Numbered from the stretch's first letter, positions 41,380 through 50,090 are shown. The stretch is DNA of 64,000 nucleotides from UBA2040 sp963977135 (GCA_963977135.1 CAXBNN010000008.1:1-64000); one strand, 5' to 3'. Notes: generated by a model from the letters alone, not told the origin. Numbers and translations are program-made.

Positions 41380-43197
41380 TTAGTTTTCCATTCCCTGAAG
41401 TTCAACCAAGTTAGCATAAATACCTGGATTTTTTATCAGTTCTTCATGTGTGCCTGTTTCCTCAATTACACCGTTGTTTAAAACTAAGATTTGATTGGCC
41501 TTTTTCACAGTCGACAAACGGTGTGCAATAACGAACGAGGTTCTGCCTTTCATCAACTCCGTTAAAGCGTCTTGAACTAATTTTTCAGATTCAGAATCCA
41601 AAGCAGAGGTTGCTTCATCCAAAATTAAAATTCTTGGATTTTTCAGAATAGCTCTAGCGATGGCAATTCGTTGTTTTTGTCCACCTGATAATTGAATTCC
41701 TCTGTCGCCAACTTGTGTTTGGTAACTGTCGGGAAATTGGTCAATAAACTGTGCGGCGTTTGCTTTTTTAGCCGCTTCTATGATTTCTTCTTTCGTAGCA
41801 TCCGTTCTGCCAAAAGCAATATTTTCTTCAATCGTTCCGGCGAAAAGAATTACATCTTGAGGAACAATAGCGATTTGTGATCTTAGGTAATTCAAATCAA
41901 TTGAACCTGCTGTATTTCCATCGAATAAAATCTCTCCTTCGGTGCAATTGTAATATTTCAGCAGGAGTGAAGCGATAGTCGTTTTTCCCGCTCCTGAAGG
42001 ACCAACAATTGCAATCGTATCGTCTTTTTCAGCTTTGAAACTTACATTTTTCAATACAGGAATGTCAGATCGCTGTGGATAGGTGAAACCAACATTTGAA
42101 AACTGAACTCTTCCTTCGAAAACTGGTTTTAATTCGCCAGTAACCAATTCTTTTTCACTTTGCTTGCCTATCAAATCCATTAGGTTTTCAGTCGCACCAA
42201 TCGCTTTTTGAAGGTTGGCGTACAAGTCTGGGACGCTTCCAACAGACATTCCCATCATTACTGTGAACATCACGAAAGAGAAGAAGTCTGCAGAGTTTAA
42301 TTCTGGATTAGCTCCTTGTGTCATCAATAATCCTTGCCAGATGATGAAAACAATTGCGCCAAACAAACAGAAAATGATGAAAGAAACAAAAGCACCTCTC
42401 CACAATCCACTTTTGACATTCAATTGACGAATGTTGTCAATACTTTTTCCGTATTTCTTCAAGGTGAAAAGTTCGTTTGTAAATGACTTGATGTTTGCAA
42501 TTCCAGTTAAGGCTTCTTCAATAATAGTATTTGATTCTGCCGTGAAATCTTGAGCTTGTTTGGATAATTTTCGAATGAACCGACCAAATACCACAGCTAC
42601 AATTGCCATTACAGGAACAGTCGCAAGCATGATCAACGCCAATTTCCATGAAAAATAAAAGATGAAGAATATAGAGCCTAAAATGATAATGATTTGTCTG
42701 AAAAATTCTGCAATCGTGGTCCGAAGCGTTTCTTGTATTTGTGTAATATCCGAAGACATTCTACTTGTCAATTCACCAACTTTGTTCTGATTGAAAAAGT
42801 CCATTGGCATATAAATCAACTTCGAAAAGGCATCTCTTCGAATGTCGCGCATTGCATTTTCAGTAACATTGGTAAAGATGACTACGCGAAAGAATGAAAA
42901 TATAGATTGGCCTATAAATACAAGTAATAAAGCGAAAGCAACGGAATTAATATTGTCTAGTGAAATCAATTGAACAGAAGATGCCATATCAGTAGCTTCG
43001 CCACTTTTACCCAGCAATTGCCCCATTAAATATGGAAACAACAGGCCTATAGAAGAGGAAAGGACTAAAAATATCCAGCCAACGAAAAATATTCCAGAGT
43101 ATGGCTTTAAGTAGGAGAATATTCCTTTGGCTTTTTCAATGCTTTCTTTGCTTAGTTTTTTTTCTGACTTATCTTTGTTCTTTTTAGGACGAAGCAT
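41380..43197 (-). CDS. ABC-type multidrug/lipid exporter, fused permease and ATPase (MsbA-like)
   Basis: 605 residues. An N-terminal six-helix transmembrane domain (about 30-335, first helix SGIFFVGWIFLVLSSSIGLLF) precedes an ABC ATPase: Walker A GPSGAGKTT (about 400-408), Q-loop IVPQDVILFAGTIEENI, signature LSGGQKQRIAIARA, Walker B ILILDEATSALDSESE and the switch IAHRL. Half-size exporter acting as a homodimer or heterodimer; lipid or drug export is the likely role and substrate is unknown. A TAAATTTG -7 element lies 16 bp upstream. Divergent from rpmH. Confidence 0.94.
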   Translation of the reverse strand: MLRPKKNKDKSEKKLSKESIEKAKGIFSYLKPYSGIFFVGWIFLVLSSSIGLLFPYLMGQLLGKSGEATDMASSVQLISLDNINSVAFALLLVFIGQSIFSFFRVVIFTNVTENAMRDIRRDAFSKLIYMPMDFFNQNKVGELTSRMSSDITQIQETLRTTIAEFFRQIIIILGSIFFIFYFSWKLALIMLATVPVMAIVAVVFGRFIRKLSKQAQDFTAESNTIIEEALTGIANIKSFTNELFTLKKYGKSIDNIRQLNVKSGLWRGAFVSFIIFCLFGAIVFIIWQGLLMTQGANPELNSADFFSFVMFTVMMGMSVGSVPDLYANLQKAIGATENLMDLIGKQSEKELVTGELKPVFEGRVQFSNVGFTYPQRSDIPVLKNVSFKAEKDDTIAIVGPSGAGKTTIASLLLKYYNCTEGEILFDGNTAGSIDLNYLRSQIAIVPQDVILFAGTIEENIAFGRTDATKEEIIEAAKKANAAQFIDQFPDSYQTQVGDRGIQLSGGQKQRIAIARAILKNPRILILDEATSALDSESEKLVQDALTELMKGRTSFVIAHRLSTVKKANQILVLNNGVIEETGTHEELIKNPGIYANLVELQGMEN

Positions 43198-43213
43198 TCT
43201 AATTAATTTTCTG

Positions 43214-43221
43214 CAAATTTA
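43214..43221 (-). promoter_or_regulatory. Candidate ABC exporter -7 element (TAAATTTG)
   Basis: Exact TAnnTTTG match on the minus strand, 16 bp upstream of the start codon. Confidence 0.5.
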
Positions 43222-43270
43222 CGAGGAATGTAGGGGTTTAAGATGTTTTTTTATCTTTTTTCTGAAAGTC

Positions 43271-43300
43271 TTTGTTTTTATCAAAAATAACCTATCTTTG
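43271..43300 (+). promoter_or_regulatory. rpmH promoter, textbook Bacteroidota form
   Basis: -33 element TTTG (43271-43274), 18-bp spacer, and -7 element TATCTTTG (43293-43300) match the primary-sigma consensus of this phylum. The start codon follows 40 bp downstream. This is the best match in the window. Confidence 0.8.
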
Positions 43301-43340
43301 CAGTCCGAAAAATTGACAAACAGAATTAATAATATAGATC

Positions 43341-43502
43341 ATGAGTAAAAGAACGTTTCAACCGTCCGTAAGAAAAAGAAGAAATAAACACGGGTTTAGA
43401 CTCCGAATGGCTTCTAAAAACGGTCGTCGTGTTTTAGCTGCACGTCGTCGTAAAGGCAGAAAGAAATTAACAGTTTCTGACGAAGGTATGCACAAACGTT
43501 AA
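43341..43502 (+). CDS. rpmH: 50S ribosomal protein L34
   Basis: 53 residues. The sequence starts MSKRTFQPSVRKRRNKHGFR and continues with LRMASKNGRRVLAARRRKGR, the universal L34 signature. A component of the large ribosomal subunit near the peptidyl transferase region. Complete, with start ATG and stop TAA at 43500-43502. rnpA, which follows rpmH in many other bacteria, is not here. It has its own promoter and terminator. Confidence 0.97.
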   Translation: MSKRTFQPSVRKRRNKHGFRLRMASKNGRRVLAARRRKGRKKLTVSDEGMHKR

Positions 43503-43516
43503 TACCAGATCAACGA

Positions 43517-43556
43517 TTTTAAAACCGTTCCATTTATTTGGAGCGGTTTTTTTTTG
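43517..43556 (+). terminator. rpmH terminator
   Basis: Twelve-pair stem AAAACCGTTCCA/TTGGAGCGGTTTT (one wobble) with a TTTATT loop and long T-run, 15 bp past the stop. Confidence 0.9.
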
Positions 43557-43558
43557 GT

Positions 43559-43577
43559 CGTCGATTCCGCTCAGACC
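43559..43577. repeat. Degenerate copy of the CTGAGCG/AGTCGA repeat
   Basis: GTCGATTCCGCTCAGAC is a degenerate, reverse-oriented copy of the repeat at 43632-43651. It follows the rpmH terminator directly. Confidence 0.4.
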
Positions 43578-43631
43578 GCAATTAATTTTCAGAACAAACT
43601 AAATTCTATAAATTTATTTTTGTTAAGCGCA

Positions 43632-43651
43632 GGCTGAGCGCAGTCGAAGCC
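43632..43651. repeat. 20-bp imperfect palindrome repeat, intact copy
   Basis: GGCTGAGCGCAGTCGAAGCC. Half-matches occur at 1377-1415 (interrupted) and 44037-44060 (inverted). From memory, it is a common intergenic repeat in Bacteroidota. It lies 135 bp before the ORF6N remnant. Confidence 0.65.
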
Positions 43652-43984
43652 CGCGCACACAATAAATTACGAAAAACAAAATTAAAATCCTATAGCTTAT
43701 TCCAAATTAATCGCTTGGAAATAAGAGATCTATTTGCATAACTTAGAGTAACACGAACAACAAAAGTTGCTATTATCATAAAGTTATGTTAGACAAATAC
43801 CTCCTGCCTGAACAAGAAATCGTTGGACGAATTTATGTCGTCAACAACCAAAAAGTAATGCTCGATTTCCGTTTAGCCTTGCTTTATGAAATACCAACAA
43901 AAAAAATTAACGAACAGGTAAAACGAAATGTGGAGAGATTTCCCGCTGACTTTATGTTTCAATTAACTCAAAAACAATGGGATA

Positions 43985-44013
43985 ATTTGCGGTCGCAATC
44001 TGCGACCGCAAAT
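43985..44013. repeat. Hairpin inside the ORF6N remnant
   Basis: ATTTGCGGTCGCA and its exact complement TGCGACCGCAAAT form 13-bp arms with a 3-nt loop (ATC). It codes for RSQSATAN and marks where homology to full ORF6N proteins ends. Confidence 0.75.
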
Positions 44014-44036
44014 TTTATTCAATATCAGAAACCGGC

Positions 44037-44060
44037 GCTTTCGACTCCGCTCAATCGACG
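44037..44060. repeat. Inverted copy of the CTGAGCG/AGTCGA repeat
   Basis: TTTCGACTCCGCTCAATCGA is oriented opposite to 43632-43651, so the two repeats bracket the ORF6N remnant. It forms the end of the remnant's coding frame. Confidence 0.5.
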
Positions 44061-44100
44061 GTTTCAATTTCAATTTTTATTAAACTAAAAATGAATACTT

Positions 44101-45639
44101 ATGCTAGTTAAAACCTTTGGAAGTGCTGTTTTTGGTATAGATGCTACGACAATAACCATTGAAGTCAATTTGGCGAATGGTGTCAATTTTATATTAGTTG
44201 GTTTGCCGGATAGTGCGGTGAAAGAAAGTCATCAACGAATGAAAGCTGCGTTAAAAAACAACGGTTACAAATTTCCAGGAAAAGAAATTACAGTAAATAT
44301 GGCACCAGCCGATATTCGTAAAGAAGGATCCACATTTGATTTACCTATTGCAATTGGCGTTATGGCGGTTTCTGAGCAGGTTTTAGCAGATCGACTAGAC
44401 CAATACATGATATTAGGGGAATTGTCCCTTGATGGCGAGCTAAAGCCGCTAAAAGGAATTCTTCCAATTGCTCTGCAGGCCAAAAAGGAAGGATTCAAAG
44501 GAATTATTCTACCAAAAGAGAATGCCATGGAGGCTGCAATTGTAGAAGGATTGGATATTTACGGAATGGAATCCTTGAAACAAGTTGTCGATTTTTTGAA
44601 TCATGATTTTGATGCTGAACCAGTTAAGATTGACATTCTTAAGGCGTTTGAAAGTAAGTTAAATGAATGCGATGTTGATTTCCGTGATGTAAAAGGTCAA
44701 ACGAATATCAAACGCGCATTTGAAATAGCTGCAGCTGGCGGACACAATGTAATTTTGATTGGACCACCAGGCGCTGGAAAGTCAATGCTAGCCAAACGTT
44801 TGCCAACCATTTTGCCACCTATGACTTTGGATGAATCTCTTGAAACAACAAAGATTCATTCCGTCGCTGGAAAAATTGCGAAAGAAGCAGGATTGGTTAC
44901 TCAACGGCCTTTTAGAAAGCCACATCATACGATTTCGGATGTTGCACTTGTTGGCGGCGGTGGATATCCGCAACCTGGCGAAATTTCACTTGCGCACAAT
45001 GGAGTGTTATTCTTAGATGAATTGCCCGAATACAAAAGAACCGTTTTAGAAGTTATGCGTCAACCTTTGGAAGATCGACAAGTTTCCATTTCTAGGGCAA
45101 AATTCACAGTTGATTATCCAGCTGGTTTTATGCTGATTGCGGCAATGAATCCATGTCCTTGCGGTTACTACAATCATCCTGAAAAAGAATGTATGTGTGG
45201 GCCAGGAGTAGTTCATAAATACCTCAGTCGTGTTTCTGGTCCTTTGTTAGATAGAATAGATTTACATGTAGAAGTTACACCAGTTTCTTACGACGAATTG
45301 GCTCACCACCAACCAAAAGAAGGCAGCAAGGAAATTCGAGAAAGAGTAGTGAAAACTCGGCTTGTTCAAGAGCAACGATTTTTAGAAAGAGAAGGAGTTC
45401 ATTGCAACGCTCAAATGGAAAGCAGCGATGTTCGAAGTTTTTGCAGAATTGACGAATCAGGTAGTGCGATTTTGAAAAGTGCGATGGACAAATTAGGGTT
45501 GTCAGCAAGAGCTTATGACAGAATTATTAAAGTAGCCAGAACGATTGCTGATTTGGAAGGTTCGCTAGAAATTGAAACACAACATTTAGCTGAGGCGATA
45601 AATTTTCGGAGTTTGGATAGGGAAGGTTGGGCTGGTTGA
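44101..45639 (+). CDS. comM: YifB/ComM family Mg-chelatase-like AAA+ ATPase
   Basis: 512 residues. N-terminal ChlI-type domain (LVKTFGSAVFGIDATTITIE; NMAPADIRKEGSTFDLPIAIG), AAA+ core with Walker A GPPGAGKSML (about 220-229) and FLDELPEYKRTVLEVMRQPLEDR, a zinc-finger-like CPCGYYNHPEKECMCGP, and a C-terminal helical domain ending NFRSLDREGWAG. ComM drives branch migration during natural transformation and recombination. The 3' end recurs at 49862-50042 and 53875-54081, so its 3' part may have been replaced by recombination. The ORF6N remnant precedes it by 12 bp, and a minus-strand gene ends 5 bp after its stop. Confidence 0.95.
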   Translation: MLVKTFGSAVFGIDATTITIEVNLANGVNFILVGLPDSAVKESHQRMKAALKNNGYKFPGKEITVNMAPADIRKEGSTFDLPIAIGVMAVSEQVLADRLDQYMILGELSLDGELKPLKGILPIALQAKKEGFKGIILPKENAMEAAIVEGLDIYGMESLKQVVDFLNHDFDAEPVKIDILKAFESKLNECDVDFRDVKGQTNIKRAFEIAAAGGHNVILIGPPGAGKSMLAKRLPTILPPMTLDESLETTKIHSVAGKIAKEAGLVTQRPFRKPHHTISDVALVGGGGYPQPGEISLAHNGVLFLDELPEYKRTVLEVMRQPLEDRQVSISRAKFTVDYPAGFMLIAAMNPCPCGYYNHPEKECMCGPGVVHKYLSRVSGPLLDRIDLHVEVTPVSYDELAHHQPKEGSKEIRERVVKTRLVQEQRFLEREGVHCNAQMESSDVRSFCRIDESGSAILKSAMDKLGLSARAYDRIIKVARTIADLEGSLEIETQHLAEAINFRSLDREGWAG

Positions 45640-45644
45640 TGTTA

Positions 45645-46079
45645 TTAATAGCTTAATCCCTTGACAGGAATGGGGAAAATAAAATCAATCAAAACGTTGT
45701 GATGGGCAAGTGATACATGATTTTTAAATGATTCCATACTTTTGTGCATAGTTGAAGTATATTCTGCTCCTAACTTTATAACAATAGCGTCCAATTCGGC
45801 TAGTTTCTTTTTGATACTGTCGTTTCGATTTACTTTTCCCAGAGGCAGCGCGTTGTTAAGTTCAATAATAGTATGTGCAAAATCAATATCTACTTTATCA
45901 AAAAAATCAGCGAGCATAGGGTCGCATGAATAGGTTTTTACATGATTAAATTCTATAGACGAAAGTTTCTCTGCTTGATCAAATTTCCCATCTGAATTAG
46001 CTGCTAGCAATGAAATGTAGGCTGGAAATTTAAGTAATAAATCTTGCTCTTCTGAGGTCAAATCTTTAAAATAAATCAT
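45645..46079 (-). CDS. Hypothetical protein, weakly TerB-like
   Basis: 144 residues from ATG 46079. The frame extends 31 codons further upstream but the extra residues look like non-coding translation, and the 46079 leader is A-rich as usual here. An N-terminal helical segment contains YISLLAANSDGKFDQAEK, which resembles the acidic loop of TerB-like or other small helical proteins; the rest is helical and polar. No signal peptide. Function unknown. It lies downstream of the universal stress protein gene and may belong with it. It ends 5 bp past the yifB stop. Confidence 0.6.
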   Translation of the reverse strand: MIYFKDLTSEEQDLLLKFPAYISLLAANSDGKFDQAEKLSSIEFNHVKTYSCDPMLADFFDKVDIDFAHTIIELNNALPLGKVNRNDSIKKKLAELDAIVIKLGAEYTSTMHKSMESFKNHVSLAHHNVLIDFIFPIPVKGLSY

Positions 46080-46268
46080 AATATGTTTTTTTGAGTAAAG
46101 TAATGCTTCATTTTTGAGGTGTAATTTTGCCACTGAAGGCTTTGCTAGCTTACCGCCAATTGAATTATTCAATTAACGACAGACTGTTTCTAGTTTATTG
46201 TTCTTATAAAACTAATTTGACTTATTCCCGCTAAGTGTAAATATCGAAGTAAAAGATCAAGTCAATTA

Positions 46269-47078
46269 TTAGCCACCCATGGCGCGAAAGCCGCTATAAG
46301 TTGAAACATTTCGATTTTGGATGACAAGAACAGGTAACCCTTCTTTATTTCTGATTAAATCTTCTACATAACCTTTTTCTTTTGCATTAAAAATGTTTTC
46401 TTCTGTTAGATTAACAATAGAAATCAGGTCAGCATTCCCAATTTTATCCAATTCAGTGAGTTCTTTCTTTAAAGTACTTTCAGAAGTTCCCATCACTAAT
46501 GTTGAATATTTAATACCAGCTTCGCTTAATAATTTTATCGCAATTAATTCGTTTTTTTTCGGGTCAATATTGTTAGATGCGTAGGTGCCAAGTATAATTT
46601 CAAAGTTCATTGAATGGTGTAAATATCTCAATTCTTCAATGCTTTGTAACGATTTTTTATCTTCTAAAATCGGAAGGAAAACACTGTTTATTTGACGATA
46701 CGATTTTAAATTGTGTGGTACAAATAAAAAATTAGCTTTTACCTCGTTTAAAAGGTTCAAGGTTCTGCTTGAAAAAAACTGCTCCATCAATTTTAATTCG
46801 TGCGTACCGCTAAAAACAAAACCGATATGATTCGCATTTATATATGATTTTATCGCTTCTTCGATATCGCCGGAAAGCTTAATGATATTGATATTAAATG
46901 ATTCACTTGAATATTCTTTTTTTAAGCTAACCAATTGCTTTTCTGCACTATGACCATGCGCTTCATCAGACACATTTAAAATTTCCAACTCAGCTTTCAT
47001 AGCCTGTGAAAAACCAATAGCATAATTTAATGCGTCAATTGATTCATCTGTGAAATCTACTAATACTACATTTTTCAT
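46269..47078 (-). CDS. Universal stress protein (UspA family)
   Basis: 269 residues, twice the length of a single Usp domain. It starts MKNVVLVDFTDESIDALNYAIGF, the typical first strand and helix with the Asp that meets ATP in ATP-binding members. A second domain follows from about residue 140 (INSVFLPILEDKKSLQSIEEL, with VMGTSESTLK). It is cytoplasmic, and the role is usually stress survival, often in anaerobiosis or dormancy. In Bacteroidota such Usp genes often neighbour ion transport and stress genes, as here with NhaA. A shared 13-bp motif lies upstream (47259-47271). Confidence 0.88.
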   Translation of the reverse strand: MKNVVLVDFTDESIDALNYAIGFSQAMKAELEILNVSDEAHGHSAEKQLVSLKKEYSSESFNINIIKLSGDIEEAIKSYINANHIGFVFSGTHELKLMEQFFSSRTLNLLNEVKANFLFVPHNLKSYRQINSVFLPILEDKKSLQSIEELRYLHHSMNFEIILGTYASNNIDPKKNELIAIKLLSEAGIKYSTLVMGTSESTLKKELTELDKIGNADLISIVNLTEENIFNAKEKGYVEDLIRNKEGLPVLVIQNRNVSTYSGFRAMGG

Positions 47079-47258
47079 TTTTTCGTTGGTTTTAATTTTC
47101 GTTATACTTAAAATGGATTTAAAAACTTTTGGTAAGAAAATTCATCATATCAAATGGCTCAAAAAAATATTGAAATCACACTTTTCTTATTCTTAAGAAT
47201 TCAGTTCGTGAATCAATCTTCGCGGCAAAGCAAAGGTGATTATACTTTTATTTAGAAG

Positions 47259-47271
47259 TGTTACACAATTA
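47259..47271. promoter_or_regulatory. Shared 13-bp motif upstream of the Usp gene
   Basis: TGTTACACAATTA, 181 bp upstream of the Usp start. It recurs exactly at 49837-49849, upstream of the DUF5692-like gene. Possible regulator site; function unproved. Confidence 0.4.
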
Positions 47272-47332
47272 GGAGAGAAAGTTATAGGATTAAGGTAGAC
47301 CTTTACCGTTGAAATTTGTTTTCCCGGATAAC

Positions 47333-47358
47333 TAATCCAAAGAACAACCGTTGGATTA
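47333..47358 (-). other. Inverted repeat after nhaA
   Basis: TAATCCAA and TTGGATTA (8 bp arms, 10-nt loop), 16 bp past the nhaA stop on the minus strand. It lacks a clear U tail, so it is only a weak terminator candidate. Confidence 0.4.
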
Positions 47359-47373
47359 TTGCTAACATTTGAA

Positions 47374-48693
47374 TTATTCTTTAAATGATATTTTTAATAT
47401 CACAAAGCCTATTATTGCTGCAATAATAGAGCCCAGAATGATTCCTATTTTAGAGGCATTTATCATTTCAGCTTCGCTGTACGCTAAATTTGTAATAAAT
47501 AGGGACATGGTAAATCCTATACCTGCCAAAAAGCCAACACCGATTATTTGTTGCCAACTAACACCAATGGGTAGTCGAGCCATTCCTAATTTAACGCTAA
47601 TCCAAGAGAATAGGCTAATACCTAGAACCTTACCAATAAGTAAGCCCAGCCCTGCGCTAAGTGTGACACTTTGCAACAAATTTATTTCACTTCCTGAAAT
47701 GACTATTGATGCATTCGCAAGTGCAAATATCGGCATCACAAGATTTGCAGTAAAATTACTAAGAGAATTTTCTAGGCTCTGCACTGGTGATTGTACTTTT
47801 TTTGCACTTTCTGCAATGTTGTCAACCGCTAAAATTTGTTCTTTTCCTAATAAAACTCTTGAATCTGGCCATTTGGCATTTTTGAATTTTAATAAACTAG
47901 ATTTAATTTGCTCAATAAAATCTTGCATTTTTATATTTCTCCTGGCTGGAATTGTCAATGCTACAAGTACCCCAGCAACCGTTGGATGTATCCCAGACTT
48001 TAAGAAGCAGAACCATATAAATATGCCAACTAAAATATATAGTAAAACCGATCTAAGGTTAAAATAATTGAACAGCAGCAAAAGTATAAACAAACCAGAG
48101 GCAGCCTCAAGGTATTCCCATTGGATCTCGCCGCTATAAAAGATTGCAATAACTAATATTGCTCCTATATCGTCAACTATGGCAAGTGCTGTTAGAAATA
48201 CTTTCAATCCAATTGGTACTTTTGAGCCTAAAAGACTTAAAACTCCCAAACTAAATGCAATGTCAGTAGCCATGGGGATACCCCAACCTTTGGACATTTC
48301 AGAATTTCCGACAATCAGTATAAAGATTAAGGCAGGAAAGAGCATTCCACCAATTGCAGCGCTTAATGGTAGTACCATTTCTTTAATTGAAGATAATTCG
48401 CCAGCCATTACCTCACGTTTAATCTCCAATCCCACGACAAAAAAGAAAACCGCCATTAGACCGTCATTTACCCATATTTTCAAAGGCTCTGATACGCTAA
48501 ATAATTCATGACCTAAAGTAAATTCATGCTCCCAAATACTAAAGTACAGATCTGCATACGATGAATTACTCCAAATTATAGCTATAACTGCTGCAGCAAA
48601 TAATAATATGCCGCTAGATGATTGTCTCTCTAAGAATCTTTCAAAAGGGCTCAATACACTTTTTGCTATTTCTTTAGTTTTTTTCCTAATCAT
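47374..48693 (-). CDS. nhaA: Na+/H+ antiporter NhaA
   Basis: 439 residues from ATG 48693 (a TTG 14 codons upstream is a worse start). Membrane protein with about 12 helices. NhaA marks: MATDIAFSLGVLSLLG, ALAIVDDIGAILVIAIFY (the paired Asp of the ion site), PAFIFILIVG-like segments, and a final GFLAGIGFTMSLFI. It exchanges Na+ (Li+) for H+ across the inner membrane, for sodium tolerance and pH control. It is between the Usp and DUF5692-like genes on the same strand in module 1. Confidence 0.95.
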   Translation of the reverse strand: MIRKKTKEIAKSVLSPFERFLERQSSSGILLFAAAVIAIIWSNSSYADLYFSIWEHEFTLGHELFSVSEPLKIWVNDGLMAVFFFVVGLEIKREVMAGELSSIKEMVLPLSAAIGGMLFPALIFILIVGNSEMSKGWGIPMATDIAFSLGVLSLLGSKVPIGLKVFLTALAIVDDIGAILVIAIFYSGEIQWEYLEAASGLFILLLLFNYFNLRSVLLYILVGIFIWFCFLKSGIHPTVAGVLVALTIPARRNIKMQDFIEQIKSSLLKFKNAKWPDSRVLLGKEQILAVDNIAESAKKVQSPVQSLENSLSNFTANLVMPIFALANASIVISGSEINLLQSVTLSAGLGLLIGKVLGISLFSWISVKLGMARLPIGVSWQQIIGVGFLAGIGFTMSLFITNLAYSEAEMINASKIGIILGSIIAAIIGFVILKISFKE

Positions 48694-48818
48694 AATTTTA
48701 ATATAAGATTTTTTTTGATAACGGTTGAATGACAAATGCAGTAATCATTGCAACTATACTTCGTTATCCTAGTTTTTTGATGCTTACATTTCTTTTAAGT
48801 TTAATAGAACATTAGAGA

Positions 48819-49757
48819 TTAGACGTTTTCTGAAATTATCTTTTTGTATGTTTCTGTTTCTGAATATATTTCATCCTTTAAAGGGTTCTTTTTCTTTTTT
48901 ATTATTCTAATAACTTGATAGATAAACAGTGCAAGATTTGCTACAAGTGCCACAAAACTGACGATAAAAAATGCTTTAGGATTATGTGTTGTTGGGACGG
49001 GTGCGATTTTATCCGCAAACTGAGGAATAGTCATCACAAACATAATCCAAAGTGCTAATGTAGAGGCTCTGTGTTGCAGCCAGGCACCTTTTTTAATGAA
49101 AAACGCTGGAATTGTGCATGCTAGAAGTAATGCTAGCCCAGCATAGAAAGAGTGATCGGCTATGCAATTGTATGTATAGGCAAAATTCCATAAATCGTAA
49201 GCGATAATCCATGTCCAAATCATGTCTGGCCAAATCATGTCTTTTGAATTGTCTTTTGAGATAAAAATGCCAAACCATCCGCAGATTGTTAAAATATTTA
49301 GAAGACCTGCAATTCCATTCATGATATTCCAAGATCCTGACATCACCCACAAATGATCAACATAACCGCCATCCCAAAGTCCATAGCCGTAAACCTGAAA
49401 ATCTCTTAAACAAGCTTCAAGAATATTAATAGCAAGAATAGCAGCTGGAAAAAGGAATACCCATTTTCTTTTTGCTAAAGCAGGAATATATCGAATAGCC
49501 ATAAAACCAAGGCATCCCGCAAGTGCAGAATAGGTTTTCACCCAGTTAAACCAAGTGCCAGTTCCATATTCATTGCCAGGTGCAGCAGTTTTAGGCCAGA
49601 CATAAATCGTTAGAATAATTGGGACAATAAGAAATAAAAGAATTCCTCCCCATTTGGTTGTTCGACCAAATTCATTAAATGCAATTAATGCGAATATTAC
49701 AGCGAGTAAAATTGCCCAACTGCTCAGGCTTGGGACCTCGTATAAAAAACTTACCAT
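48819..49757 (-). CDS. DUF5692-like polytopic membrane protein
   Basis: 312 residues from ATG 49757 (the earlier TTG at 49766 adds three residues and is less likely). About eight to nine membrane helices. Recognisable segments: NEFGRTTKWGGILLFLIVPI, GTWFNWVKTYSALAGCLGFM, and WTWIIAYDLWNFAYTYNCI. These resemble DUF5692 from memory. Function unknown; no catalytic motif seen. It shares an upstream 13-bp motif with the Usp gene, so co-regulation with it is possible. Confidence 0.6.
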   Translation of the reverse strand: MVSFLYEVPSLSSWAILLAVIFALIAFNEFGRTTKWGGILLFLIVPIILTIYVWPKTAAPGNEYGTGTWFNWVKTYSALAGCLGFMAIRYIPALAKRKWVFLFPAAILAINILEACLRDFQVYGYGLWDGGYVDHLWVMSGSWNIMNGIAGLLNILTICGWFGIFISKDNSKDMIWPDMIWTWIIAYDLWNFAYTYNCIADHSFYAGLALLLACTIPAFFIKKGAWLQHRASTLALWIMFVMTIPQFADKIAPVPTTHNPKAFFIVSFVALVANLALFIYQVIRIIKKKKNPLKDEIYSETETYKKIISENV

Positions 49758-49836
49758 AAAATACAAGCGGGTTAAGCTTGTTTTACCTATAAGGACTCAA
49801 CCACTTCGTAAAAATGGATAGATTTTTAAAGGAAAA

Positions 49837-49849
49837 TGTTACACAATTA
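49837..49849. promoter_or_regulatory. Shared 13-bp motif upstream of the DUF5692-like gene
   Basis: TGTTACACAATTA, 79 bp upstream of ATG 49757; exact copy of 47259-47271. Confidence 0.4.
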
Positions 49850-49861
49850 TAATTGAGATTT

Positions 49862-50042
49862 ACAAAATTAGAAACTGATTATCAGAAAGAGCTTATTTTC
49901 AAGATTATTAAAGTTGTTAGAACTATTGCTGATTTGGAAGTAGCCATGAATAACTCTCCCCACATTTAGCAGAAGCTGTAAATTTTAGGAGTTTGGATTT
50001 GCTTCGGAGCTGCTAAGTGGCGAGAAGGGTTGGGCAGGGTAA
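49862..50042 (+). pseudogene. Decayed copy of the yifB/comM 3' end
   Basis: Aligns with the last about 60 codons of comM: ATTATTAAAG, ACTATTGCTGATTTGGAAG, then CACATTTAGCAGAAGCTG, AATTTTAGGAGTTTGGAT and TTGGGCAGGGTAA. A gap after GGAAG, a 24-bp insertion (about 49999-50022) and substitutions break the frame. It is the most degenerate of the three copies. Confidence 0.85.
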
Positions 50043-50090
50043 GTGAAAGGCTTGGATTACAAATGCTTGAAACTGATATTGTCGTTTATT

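Larger units (their letters stand above)
43786..44088 (+). pseudogene. Truncated ORF6N-domain protein
   Basis: 100 residues. The N-terminal part is a good ORF6N domain (phage-derived, KilA-N related): VVNNQKVMLDFRLALLYEIP, NEQVKRNVERFPADFMFQLT, NLRSQ. Full proteins continue with a segment like RKYLPYAFTEQGVAML, which is missing. After RSQSATANF the frame runs through a 13-bp-arm hairpin (43985-44013) and a repeat (44037-44060) before stopping. It is therefore probably a remnant of a mobile or phage-associated gene, 12 bp upstream of yifB and without a recognised role. Confidence 0.7.
49767..50090. other. Gene-free interval holding a yifB 3'-end remnant
   Basis: It contains the 13-bp motif TGTTACACAATTA (49837-49849) and the decayed yifB fragment (49862-50042). 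No other gene, RNA or terminator is evident. Confidence 0.7.

Noticed and set aside
43559..44060. CRISPR array formed by the short repeats
   Set aside because: Only two or three dissimilar palindromic repeats with irregular spacing and no cas genes nearby.
46080..46172. 31-codon N-terminal extension of the 45645 gene
   Set aside because: Composition looks non-coding; ATG 46079 has an A-rich leader.
47369..48067. 232-codon plus-strand frame opposite nhaA
   Set aside because: Antisense shadow of a confidently identified transporter, with no family resemblance.
48694..48735. TTG start 14 codons upstream of nhaA
   Set aside because: ATG 48693 precedes the family's N terminus and the upstream codons are unlikely.
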